Shown here: positions 50,401 through 57,850 of the stretch, piece by piece | Numbering within the stretch: position 1 is the stretch's first letter | Layout of the letters: the number at the start of each line of letters is the position of its first letter | Origin: Littorina saxatilis | Lineage: Eukaryota; Mollusca; Gastropoda; Littorinimorpha; Littorinidae | NCBI RefSeq assembly: GCF_037325665.1 | Contig: NC_090251.1 | Location: 16,425,972-16,489,971, forward strand | Direction of reading: 5' to 3' | Length of the DNA stretch: 64,000 nt | Notes under the pieces: generated by a model | The model's database searches: none | What the model was told of the DNA's origin: nothing | What the model saw: the letters and a program-made list of their open reading frames with translations, nothing else | Program-made: the position numbers and the translations under genes

Positions 50401-53211
50401 GTGTTTGTTTGCTGGAGTTCATATGCCATAAAGCACTGTACTGTGATATTTGACCGTTTGACAGAAACTGGAGCGCGCCAACAACATGCTGTTTCCTGAT
50501 ACTATCAAGGTGTCCACAAGGGAGAAAAGTGTATGTATGCTCACTCAATTGTTACGTCAACATGTCATAGATTACATTTAAAGATTCCGAACAGATGGAA
50601 GTCAACTGTCAGGCTTCATTGTTACCATATATAGCTGATCATGCACAGATCAGATCAAGCACAGTCATTCCCCGTGAAACAGTTTTGCTCATCGTCTCAG
50701 ATATGCCCCAGCTGGCCTTTACATTGAATAAGACCATCCCTCCACTTAGTCCACACACCCAAAGTCAGCATCCTTACTGCTTCCCGTGGAGATTTGGCTT
50801 TTTGTTGATAAATTAATAGTGTAGATCGACGGTAATGGCTGACATGTTACAAAATTAATTCATAAGAACAAATCAAACTTTGCACAGAAAGCACCCTGGA
50901 TGTTGACTGTTGGTGTGTGTCTTGGTGTGTGTCTTGGTGTGTGTCTTGGTGTGTGTCTTGGTGTGTGTCTTGATGTGTGTCTTGGTGTGTGTCCTGGTGT
51001 GTGTCTTGGTGTGTGTCCTGGTGTGTGTCTTGGTGTGTGTCTTGGTGTGTGTCTTGGTGTGTGTCTTGGTGTGTGTCTTGGTGTGTGTCTTGGTGTGTGT
51101 CTTGGTGTGTGTCTTGGTGTGTGTCTTGGTGTGTGTCTTGGTGTGTGTCTTGGTGTGTCTTGGTGTGTGTCTTGGTGTGTGTCGTGGTGTGTGTCTTGGT
51201 GTGTGTCTTGGTGTGTGTCTTGGTGTGTGTCGTGGTGTGTGTCTTGGTGTGTGTCGTGGTGTGTGTCGTGGTGTGTGTCGTGGTGTGTGTCGTGGTGTGT
51301 GTGTCGTGGTGTGTGTCTTGGTGTGTGTCTTGGTGTGTGTCTTGGTGTGTGTCTTGGTGTGTGTCTTGGTGTGTGTCTTGGTGTTTGTCGTGGTGTGTGT
51401 CGTGGTGTGTGTCTTGGTGCGTGTCTTGGTGCGTGTCTTGGTGCGTGTCTTGGTGCGTGTCTTGGTGTGTGTCTTGGTGTGTGTAGTGGTGTGTGTCTTG
51501 GTGTGTGTCTTGGTGTGTGTCTTGGTGTGTGTCTTGGTGTGTGTCTTGGTGTGTGTCTTGGTGTGTGTCGTGGTGTGTGTCGTGGTGTGTGTCGTGGTGT
51601 GTGTCTTGGTGTGTGTCTTGGTGTGTGTCTTGGTGTGTGTCTTGGTGTGTGTCTTGGTGTGTGTCTTGGTGTGTGTCGTGGTGTGTGTCGTGGTGTGTGT
51701 CGTGGTGTGTGTCGTGGTGTGTGTCTTGGTGTGTGTCTTGGTGTGTGTCTTGGTGTGTGTCTTGGTGTGTGTCTTGGTGTGTGTCTTGGTGTGTGTCTTG
51801 GTGTGTGTCTTTGGTGTGTGTCTTGGTGTGTGTCTTGATGTGTGTCTTGGTGTGTGTCTTGATGTGTCTTGATGTGTGTCTTGGTGTGTGTCTTGGTGTG
51901 TGTCTTGGTGTGTGTCCTGGTGTGTGTCCTGGTGTGTGTCTTGATGTGTCTTGGTGTGTGTCTTGGTGTGTGTCCTGGTGTGTGTCTTGGTGTGTGTCTT
52001 GATGTGTCTTGATGTGTGTCTTGGTGTGTGTCTTGGTGTGTGTCTTGGTGTGTGTCTTGGTGTGTGTCTTTGTGTGTCTTGATGTGTGTCTTGATGTGTC
52101 TTGGTGTGTGTCTTGGTGTGTGTCTTGATGTGTGTCTTGGTGTGTGTCTTGGTGTGTGTCTTGGTGTGTGTCTTGGTGTGTGTCTTGGTGTGTGTCTTGG
52201 TCTGATCCCACGTAACAGCCTGGCCAGATGTAAGATGGTGAGTCTAATCATTGACAAGGGAAGGGCTTGGACTTTATTTTAAAAGAACAGGATGGTTGAA
52301 AATCAGTTACATGGTAACCTTTCTTTCTGCTAGATTCTTTAATTTTGATTTTTTGTGTGTGTCCTTCTTCAGCGTTCAAGAATTTTCTGGTTAAGTCATA
52401 AGTGTGAGCTCGTTTGCCCATTTGGGTTCCCCAAACTATACCCTGAGAGCATAGTCAGCTTCACTCCGCTTTCGTTGAGTAGGCATGCTGGGTATTTTCG
52501 TGTTTCCCTAACCCACCGAACTCCGACATGGATTACAGGATCTTTTCCGTGTGCACTTGGTCTTGTGCTTGCGTGTACACACGAAAGGGGTTAAGTCACT
52601 GGCAGGTTTGCACATAAGTTGACCTGGGAGATTGGAAAAATCTCCGCTCTTAACCCATCAGGCGGCAGCGACCGGGATTCGAACTCACGACCTCCCGATT
52701 AGGAGGCCTACGTCTTACCACCACGCCACTGCGCCCGTCTCTTGTGTGTTCAATCCTGTTAATATTCTTTCTCTTTTATTTTTAGAAAAGAAAGTAGTTT
52801 TTTGTAACTCAAACTTGTTTTATTTGTAATTGAATTACTTAAATTTAGATTAGATTATTATTATTATTTGTTTTCTTCATGTTGCAGTATTTCTTCTCCA
52901 TGTTGCTGAGTATCAACGAGACATTCAACATGATGCAGCAGCTGGCTAACATGGCCATGAAACAGTATGAACTTTGCTCTCAATTTACAGTTTGTAGTTG
53001 TCAATGAAAACATGTAAATACGTGGATTGTTTGGGATGTTGATGAGGGGTCGGTAGTGTTGGAAGTAATGTCTGGGAAGGTTGCAAAGGGGAGGTTACCT
53101 GTGAGTGTATGTATGTGTTTGTGTGTATGTGTCTGGGTGTGTGTGTGTGTGTGTGTGTGCTCATGCATGTGTTAGTGTGGTGCATTTGCAGGTTCAAGCT
53201 TATGTTTTGAA

Positions 53212-53259
<48 letters not shown>

Positions 53260-56200
53260 TGTGTGTGTGTGGGTGTGTGTATATGTGTACATGTGTGAGT
53301 ACATGTGTGTGTGTTCTTTTCAAGTTTCTGTAGGCTATTTGCACAAGAAAAGAAGTCTGTGCAGTGTTTTTCTGTACTTATTATTTGTCTTATGTTGACA
53401 GTTGTTATGTTTATAATTTGTTCTCCAGGCTAATGTTTGAGGGTGGATTTGAGGAAGAGAAGTTTTCAACCCCAACCAATAACAAGTAAGTCAGAAGCAG
53501 GTTATCACAGTAGCAAGTGTGAAAGCCAGAGGGACCTTCTTCTTCTTCTTCTTCTTCTTCTTCTTCTTCTTCTTCTTCTTCTTCTTCTTGTTCTTCTTCT
53601 TCTTCTTCTTCTTCTTCTTCTTCGTTCATGGGCTTCGACTCCCACGTTCACTCATGTTTTTAGCACGAGTGGATTTTTACGTGTATGACCGTTTTTACCC
53701 CGCCATTCTGGCAGCATACGCCGATTTCGGGGGAGGCATGCTGGGTATTTTCGTGTTTTTATAACCCACCGAACTCTGACATGGATTACAGGATCTTTTC
53801 CGTGCGCACTTGGTCTTATGCTTGCGTGTACACACGAAGGGGGTTAAGTCACTAGCAGGTCTGCACATAAGTTGACCTGGGAGATTGGAAAAATCTCCAC
53901 TCTTAACCCACCAGGCGGCAGTGACCGGGATTCGAACTCATGACTTCCTGATTAGGGGGCTGACGTCTTACCACTGCGCCCGTCAGATGGACTATTTGTG
54001 TGCATTTTGTCTCTGTCTTGAGACTTAAAACATTGATTTGTATTTGCAAATTGGCTGTTCTCAAAACTTCATATTCCCGACTGCTTCAAAAAGGGTTTGT
54101 TTTGAAACGCTCCATTATTTTACGGGCTGATTGATTGCATTACAGAAACTACAAGTGGACTGTGTATGTCTTTAATGGTAGATGGATCAGCCTTGCTTTG
54201 TTTTTTCCGTGCTGTTTGGCTTTGTAGTTTGTGTGTTTGTTGTATACTCAGTAATTCATGTTTTATTTTTTGCATTCAAGGAAAAAGAAGAAAGTGTCTA
54301 ACCTGAAAAGAGACCTGGATGCTAAAGCAAGGAGCGAAAGATTCAGGTAGGGAGTTAACTTTCATGGTATTAGCAAGGCTAAGGGAGGGAGGGAGGGAGG
54401 GAGGGAGGGAGGGCGGGCGGGCGGGCGGGAGGGAGGGAGGGAGGGAGGGAGGGAGGGAGGGAGGGAGGGAGGGAGGGAGAGAGAGAGAGAGAGAGAGACT
54501 TTATTAACAAGGATTGTGGCGTACAATTGAGCCTTTAATCAACTAGCCCTCACCTAGAGAGGGGCTTTCGTATTTTACGGTCTACATATGGCGCATCTTA
54601 TTATTCCACTTGGACTACTGCGACTTGCCCGCTGCTTGTGGTTTATCCATGACCAAAAGTTAGACCAGAAGATTGGTTTTCCTTGCCAACTCAACATCAA
54701 CCATCTTCAATACAGAGCGTTTGGCATACAATGCCGAGTTTTAAATAAATGTGATCACGCTTTGAAGAAAGGAGGACAAAATGGGGACACTTTATGGATT
54801 TCTCTTGATACATACATAACCATCTAGTGAGATTTTTTCTGATAGATACTAGACCGTTTCTCTTTTATTCTCAGGTAGTTTGCTAGTTCAGTTTTTAGAC
54901 CCTAAAACCCGGGAACAGACTACTTCCAATTCAGTAGGGGGGCGACTATCCTCAACCCGGCGGGTCCCCAGGTGGCGGATAGGGGAACGGCCCCCAGATA
55001 TGGGGGCCAGCTGCGAATATAGAATAAGCAGTCCCGGACCAACTAGCGGTGTCTCGATCTACCAGGACGGGGTGGGTTGGCAGATGGCACTGACTACCCT
55101 ATAAACGCCCTACGTGTCTGATGACGGTTACACCATGCGGGTAAGAGCCGCATTAAAAGCTCTAGCCCCGGGGTGGGACCCCCGGTAAGAAATCCCCCAT
55201 TTGTTCCCAGGGTTAGGTTTTTGAGCCAGAAACTAAGGGCGGGGTAACCCCGAAAGAAAGATTGCCAAAAGGGGGATTCCATTGAACTAGTATGAGATTT
55301 GATTGATTGCCAAAAGGGGGATTCCACTGAACTAGTATGAGATTTGATTGATTGCCAAAAGGGGGATTCCATTGAACTAGTATGAGATTTGATTGATTGC
55401 CAAAAGGGGGATTCCACTGAACTAGTATGAGATTTGATTGCCAAAACAGGGGCGGGGATGTAGCTCAGTCGGTAGCGCGCTGGATTTGTATCCAGTTGGC
55501 CCCGTCGCGATATAACCTTCGTGGTTGAAAACGACGTTAAACACCAAATAAAGAAAGAAAGAAAGTATCCAGTTGGCCGCTGTCAGCGTGAGTTCGTCCC
55601 CACGTTCGGCGAGAGATTTATTTCTCAGAGTCAACTTTGTGTGCAGACTCTCCTCGGTGTCCGAACACCCCCGTGTGTACACGCAAGCACAAGACCAAGT
55701 GCGCACGAAAAAGATCCTGTAATCCATGTCAGAGTTCGGTGGGTTATAGAAACACGAAAATACCCAGCATGCTTCCTCCGAAATTGGCGTATGGCTGCCT
55801 AAATGGCGGGGTAAAAAACGGTCATACAAATAAAATTCCACTCGTGCAAAAAACACGAGTGTACGTGGGAGTTTCAGCCCACGAACGCAGAAGAAGAAGA
55901 AGAAGATTGCCAAAAGGGGGACATGTTATGAATTTCTCTTGTTACGTACATAACCACGTGGTGAGATTTGTTCTGGTAAATACTGGACTGTTTCTCTGTA
56001 GTGGAACCCCCCTTTTAGACACCCTCCTTTTTAAGACCAGATTTTCTCAGATTTGTCTTAAAAGGGGGGTTCCACTGTACTTGTATGAGATTTGCATGCC
56101 AATGTTGCCGTCAGGGCGGTGTTCAAGCTTCCAGCCTTAGAAAAGCTGGACGGAGATGAGGATTGCAGCCTGTGGACTCCCTACAACAAGCAGCACGCCG

Positions 56201-56523
56201 GTGGCAGACTCTACCTGTCGCAGAACTTTGTCTGCTTTACCAGCAAGGTACGTCTTGTCTGTGTGCAGGAATGGGGAAAACAACAACAGCATGCTCGTGT
56301 ATGAGCAGGTATGCATGCGCCTGGGCATATGTGCACACACACAACCATGCACCGATTTGTGAAGGCACACACACGCACACACAGGCAGGCACGCATGCAC
56401 ACACATGAATACACGCACACACACATACATGCAATCACGCATGCACACACGCTCACTCATGCATGCATACACATACACACGGTGACACATACAGACACAG
56501 ACACACACACAAACACACACACA

Positions 56524-56574
<51 letters not shown>

Positions 56575-56593
56575 ACACACAAACACACACACA

Positions 56594-56631
<38 letters not shown>

Positions 56632-56922
56632 TACATGCATGATCAAACGCATGCACACACACTCACTCATGCATGCACACACTCACTCACTCACTCAAAC
56701 ACACACTGTGAAACATACACACACACATTGTATTTATTGATTGATTGACTGATAGCTTAATTGATTGATGAATTGTATTTGTAATGCCTGTTGCACGGAC
56801 AGGTGTTGAACCTGGTGACACTGGTGATTCCAATGTCCGACATTCTCGTGGCGGAGAAGGTAGACGGCTCTGCGTCGGGAAGCCTCTTCACCAACGCTAT
56901 CCTCATCACCACCAAAGGAAAG
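40233..56922 (+). CDS. TBC1D9: TBC1D9/TBC1D8-type Rab GAP, N-terminal 372 codons, 13 exons
   Basis: TBC1D8/9 proteins are Rab GTPase-activating proteins with the order GRAM-GRAM-TBC-EF hand. Joining 40233-40276, 42586-42697, 44307-44358, 45014-45091, 47027-47113, 48560-48655, 49475-49602, 50465-50530, 52888-52964, 53429-53485, 54281-54346, 56115-56247 and 56803-56922 gives 1116 bases, exactly 372 codons. Every junction is GT/AG and every phase is consistent. The N-terminus [15 protein letters not shown] and the segment [17 protein letters not shown] are family hallmarks. GRAM 1 spans about 143-210 ([17 protein letters not shown]), GRAM 2 about 288-356 ([16 protein letters not shown]). Compared with my memory of vertebrate sequences, two residues are missing after PRQSW in GRAM 1. 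The family sequence continues after ITTKGK with an MTFLF-like segment that is not in this window, so the last intron exceeds 7 kb. TBC and EF-hand exons lie to the right. Assignment to TBC1D9 rather than 9B or 8 is uncertain. Confidence 0.93.
40277..42585 (+). other. TBC1D9-like intron 1
   Basis: Contains a TIR element with internal 201-bp repeats (41082-42351, listed separately) and a short (GT)n run at 40942-40965. No other exon is seen. Confidence 0.8.
41082..42351. mobile_element. TIR element with ACCTGTCAAG ends and internal 201-bp tandem
   Basis: The left end ATACCTGTCAAGCTCTTG and the right end, inverted, ATACCTGTCAAGTCTTACG define a 1.27-kb element. Just inside, CATAAGA and GTAAGA phrases recur. 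From about 41641 to 42090 there are 2.3 tandem copies of a unit of about 201 bases (each with AACAACAAAAATATGACATG, TTTGAGGTCGCGYRTG and TCTTCGAAAATGCATCACAA). No transposase frame is present. Confidence 0.75.
42586..42697 (+). CDS. TBC1D9: TBC1D9-like exon 2
   Basis: Completes Trp15 and codes [16 protein letters not shown]...[14 protein letters not shown]. Acceptor ACAACAG, donor GTAAGC; ends in phase 0. Confidence 0.93.
42830..43200 (+). mobile_element. Degenerate SINE family B-like copy
   Basis: Phrases such as GGAAACATGAAAACACCCGGC, CATGAAAACCCATTCGCGC and a final ACAGCTCACAAATGCAGAAG match the family B body and tail with many differences. The preceding sequence has degenerate B-box-like GGGTTGAAATCC. 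It is an old insertion in intron 2. Confidence 0.55.
43783..44217 (-). mobile_element. tRNA-headed SINE family A, in intron 2
   Basis: The head (on -, ending near 44217) has TGGCTGAGTGG and GAGTTCGACCC boxes. The body matches 528-1000 throughout; the far 3' end is damaged (no clear A-rich tail). It ends 90 bases before exon 3. Confidence 0.88.
44307..44358 (+). CDS. TBC1D9: TBC1D9-like exon 3
   Basis: Codes [17 protein letters not shown] plus one base; acceptor TTCCAG, donor GTAAGT. The conserved PYRILxQT segment of the family is present. Confidence 0.93.
45014..45091 (+). CDS. TBC1D9: TBC1D9-like exon 4
   Basis: Codes (T)[19 protein letters not shown] and NVVQTL; acceptor TTTCCAG, donor GTAATG (weak at position 6). 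Matches the family's KEIT.HWEWLEQNLLQTL. Confidence 0.92.
   Translation, partial: RCQWQTTRRRLAGTGTGWSKTLCKL
45576..46097. mobile_element. hAT-like TIR element with 5-bp duplication, intron 4
   Basis: CAGGGTTCCACA inverted ends, flanked by TATGT (45571-45575 and 46098-46102). Subterminal phrases AAGGGTATTCATACCCTTT and GGGTATTATACCC recur at both ends. Length 522 bp, no transposase. Same end type and duplication length as 39271-39836. Confidence 0.78.
46145..46930. repeat. Dispersed repeat K with GTCC run and AAGGTCA array
   Basis: It begins TTGACTCACATGCGAAGCAA and ends CATGTGAGTCGTATGGGC with TTTGCCCTTCTTG, giving partly inverted ends. After a (GTCC)n run (46197-46255) it carries eleven AAGGTCA/TGACCTT heptamers (46360, 46372, 46535, 46541, 46588, 46691, 46697, 46832, 46842, 46848, 46860), several arranged as direct AGGTCAAGGTCA. 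It lies 97 bases before exon 5. No frame codes for anything recognised. Confidence 0.7.
47027..47113 (+). CDS. TBC1D9: TBC1D9-like exon 5
   Basis: Codes (V)[18 protein letters not shown] and [10 protein letters not shown]; acceptor TTTTTCAG, donor GTAAGT. Matches family FENENDITxFVxxKI. Confidence 0.93.
47628..48040. mobile_element. Inverted-repeat element, family I copy 3, and T/G runs
   Basis: After a T run of about 30 bases (47608-47637) lies GTAACAATTAGGCCAAAAAA with ATAGGGTCGGTAGGTCGGGA. The right side has TAGGGTCAGTCAGGATACTG and a G run of 17 (48019-48035) before GCCTTAG. Same phrases as 2883-3248 and 36174-36470. Interior strongly T-rich. Confidence 0.6.
48560..48655 (+). CDS. TBC1D9: TBC1D9-like exon 6
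   Basis: Codes (V)[18 protein letters not shown] and [13 protein letters not shown]; acceptor CACACAG, donor GTAAGT. The end FxMPxEEKLVN marks the start of GRAM 1. Confidence 0.93.
48869..49442. mobile_element. CAGTGG-type MITE interrupted by SINE B
   Basis: The left CAGTGGTACCCCATTTTAAG and the right GGGGTTCCACTG (ending 49442 before TA) are inverted. Without the SINE insertion and its duplication the element is about 190 bases. The family (CAGTGGAACCCC ends) also appears at 55999-56079. Confidence 0.72.
49054..49424 (+). mobile_element. SINE family B, full length, 11-bp TSD
   Basis: 371 bp flanked by AAAAGAGGGGT (49043-49053 and 49425-49435). The tRNA-like head has TGGTGGTAAGACG (A box), a CTCGTAA anticodon-type loop and GAGTTCGAATCCC (B box). 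The body runs through GTACACGCAAGCACAAGACC and GATCCTGTAATCCATGTC to a GAAGAA tail. It is inserted in the CAGTGG-type MITE of intron 6 and is the reference copy for the family here. Confidence 0.93.
49475..49602 (+). CDS. TBC1D9: TBC1D9-like exon 7 (GRAM 1 core)
   Basis: Codes [36 protein letters not shown] and LRWTDIT; acceptor CTTTCAG, donor GTGAGT. The segment after PRQSW is two residues shorter than in vertebrate TBC1D9/9B as I remember them. Confidence 0.93.
50465..50530 (+). CDS. TBC1D9: TBC1D9-like exon 8
   Basis: Codes [20 protein letters not shown] and KS; acceptor TTGACAG, donor GTATGT. Matches family LEKNxxLLxPxxIxVxTR. Confidence 0.92.
50911..52202. repeat. 12-bp minisatellite, ~107 units, intron 8
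   Basis: The unit is TGTGTGTCTTGG, with variants TGTGTGTCGTGG, CGTGTCTTGG and TGTGTCTTGATG. Variants are clustered: runs of four GTCGTGG, a run of four GCGTGTC near 51420-51460, and shortened 10-base units concentrated at the right end (51860-52110). Because 12 is divisible by 3 and the unit has no stop on either strand, frames of 300-465 codons run through it ([24 protein letters not shown]). They are artefacts. Confidence 0.97.
52478..52738 (-). mobile_element. SINE family B, intron 8
   Basis: The head end (near 52738, on -) has GGTGGTAAGACGTAGGCCTC and GAGTTCGAATCCC. The body matches 49054-49424 to GGCATGCTGGGTATTTTCG, after which the 3' tail is missing. Confidence 0.88.
52888..52964 (+). 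CDS. TBC1D9: TBC1D9-like exon 9
   Basis: Codes [19 protein letters not shown] and ANMAMK plus two bases; acceptor TTGCAG, donor GTATGA. The frame would stay open into the intron, but the family sequence and exon 10 fix the junction. Confidence 0.92.
53429..53485 (+). CDS. TBC1D9: TBC1D9-like exon 10
   Basis: Codes (Q)[18 protein letters not shown] plus two bases of Lys; acceptor TCTCCAG, donor GTAAGT. Confidence 0.92.
53538..53987 (-). mobile_element. SINE family B with long (TTC)n tail, intron 10
   Basis: On the - strand a head with GGTAAGACGTCAGCC and GAGTTCGAATCCC leads to a complete family B body and a (GAA)n tail of about 80 bases (53538-53622 on +, TTC). The tail length suggests a young copy or later microsatellite growth. 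The poly-Glu/Leu/Phe frames across the tail are artefacts. Confidence 0.9.
54281..54346 (+). CDS. TBC1D9: TBC1D9-like exon 11
   Basis: Codes (K)[19 protein letters not shown] and RF plus two bases; acceptor TTCAAG, donor GTAGGG. The segment VSxLKRDLDAxAxSERxR is strongly conserved in the family. Confidence 0.93.
54381..54500. repeat. (GGGA)n/(GGGC)n then (GA)n microsatellite
   Basis: GGGA units interrupted by four GGGC units (54412-54427), then GA. It starts 35 bases after exon 11. Confidence 0.95.
54895..55250. repeat. GC-rich repeat-like block, unclassified
   Basis: The composition jumps relative to the flanks, with phrases such as CCCAGGTGGCGGATAGGGG and CCCCAGATATGGGGGCCAGC (a small palindrome). 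It resembles the 5' leader of a non-LTR element, but no reverse transcriptase follows. Treated as an unclassified repeat fragment. Confidence 0.4.
55262..55445. repeat. 45-bp tandem repeat, 4 units
   Basis: The unit contains TTGCCAAAAGGGGGATTCCA and TGAACTAGTATGAGATTTGA; four copies, nearly identical apart from C/T in CCAYTGAAC. The words GGGGGATTCCACTG resemble the right end of the CAGTGGAACCCC MITEs, so the array may have grown from one. Confidence 0.9.
55450..55905 (+). mobile_element. SINE family B, variant head 2, interrupted by family F
   Basis: The head GGCGGGGATGTAGCTCAGTC with GATTTGTATCCAG matches the 30851-31168 copy. After the inserted 63-bp family F fragment (55502-55564) and its 14-bp duplication the body continues to CAGCCCACGAACGCAG and a (GAA)n tail. 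The insertion splits the head between the A and B boxes. Confidence 0.9.
55502..55564 (+). mobile_element. 63-bp family F mini-insertion, 14-bp TSD
   Basis: Begins CCGTCGCGATATAACC and ends AATAAAGAAAGAAAG-like, flanked by GTATCCAGTTGGCC (55488-55501 and 55565-55578). It is only the last 50-odd bases of the 377-bp family F element. The starting base is the same as in the copy at 63663-63716. Confidence 0.92.
55999..56079. mobile_element. Very short CAGTGGAACCCC MITE
   Basis: GTGGAACCCCCCTTTTAGAC and its complement (TCTTAAAAGGGGGGTTCCAC), about 80 bases overall with TA at each side. It lies 35 bases before exon 12. Confidence 0.75.
56115..56247 (+). CDS. TBC1D9: TBC1D9-like exon 12 (GRAM 2, first part)
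   Basis: Completes Arg287 and codes [38 protein letters not shown] and VCFTSK; acceptor CCGTCAG, donor GTACGT. Very close to the family sequence. Confidence 0.93.
56345..56735. repeat. (CA)n-rich compound microsatellite, intron 12
   Basis: CA runs with GCATGCAC, CAGACAC and CTCACTCA variants; the purest stretch is 56525-56628. All frames here are low complexity. Confidence 0.95.
56803..56922 (+). CDS. TBC1D9: TBC1D9-like exon 13 (GRAM 2, second part)
   Basis: Codes [40 protein letters not shown]; acceptor GGACAG, donor GTCGGT (GT present but weak beyond). The family continues with MTFLF, not found in the remaining 7 kb, so this is the last exon visible. Confidence 0.9.
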
Positions 56923-57327
56923 GTCGGTCACACTTCATCTTTTAGGATCACGGCAGTCTTTGTATACCTCATTGGATGAAATCGGATAAACAAAGGGAAG
57001 TTAACGCTCTAAATGCATACAGCAGGTGTAGTAGAGTAGGTGAGAGTTATTCAGAACCAGTCTCCTGGCACCCGAGAGAATGAAAGTCGCTTGTTCATTT
57101 CAATGCTTGTTCATTATTTTCTCAGGTGTCAGGAGATAGGTTCCCCATAACTCTCACTTACCCGTATTGCACAAGTTGTATGCATTCAGAGCGCTTATGT
57201 CCCTTTGTTTCTCAGGTATTTGAATGTCTGTGACTAAGAGTGTCTGAACTGTCTGTCCTTTCTCAAGGCATGTTCTCAATGTTAGAGTTCTTGGGCCTGG
57301 AAGAGAGAAGTAGGTGGTGGAGGGGGT

Positions 57328-57437
57328 GGCTGGGGTGGGGGGGGGTTGAGGGGAAGGGATGGTGCAGGAGGGGGGTTGAGGGGAAGTGATGGTGCGGGAG
57401 GGGGGTTGAGGGGAAGTGATGGTGTGGGAGGGGGGTA
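57328..57437. repeat. 30-bp G-rich tandem repeat, ~3.5 units
   Basis: The unit GGGGTTGAGGGGAAGTGATG plus GTGCGGGAGG repeats three times with minor changes. It is G-rich on the + strand, with several runs of four to six G per unit, so quadruplex formation is conceivable. Confidence 0.85.
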
Positions 57438-57550
57438 GTTTGGAAAAGAGCACACGCATTTTGCATTAAAGACACATTGGTAAATTGGTGTGGAGTTGCA
57501 GGAACAAGCTTTTCGGGAAGCTAGGCCAAGTTGCAAACAGACTGATGCAG

Positions 57551-57657
<107 letters not shown>

Positions 57658-57716
57658 CACACACACATACACACACACACTGTACACACACACACATACA
57701 CACACTCACAGTGGTA

Positions 57717-57850
57717 AATTTCAATTTAAAAGGCTTTATTCCCAATCTTTTTGTTTTGACAAATCAGAAAGTGAAACATCATCACTGGCTCAGACCTTGT
57801 CTGGGGATTCTCTGATGTGGTCCCTTTCTGGGACGCCATTTTTATCACCA
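57717..57850 (-). other. Peptide gene exon 3 (3' UTR)
   Basis: The acceptor TTTTCAACAG ends at 57851 (read on -). The exon has no needed coding content and ends about 15-20 bases past AATAAA. Splicing onto exon 2 is inferred from the donor at 58467-58462; cDNA is needed to prove it. Confidence 0.6.

Noticed and set aside
50847-52282. Frames of 169-465 codons on both strands ([24 protein letters not shown])
   Set aside because: They are translations of the 12-bp minisatellite, which is open in every frame because its unit length is a multiple of three and lacks stops. Composition is two to four residues only.
54895-55250. GC-rich block considered as an exon or the start of a LINE
   Set aside because: No frame has family similarity, and no reverse transcriptase follows. 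Left as an unclassified repeat.
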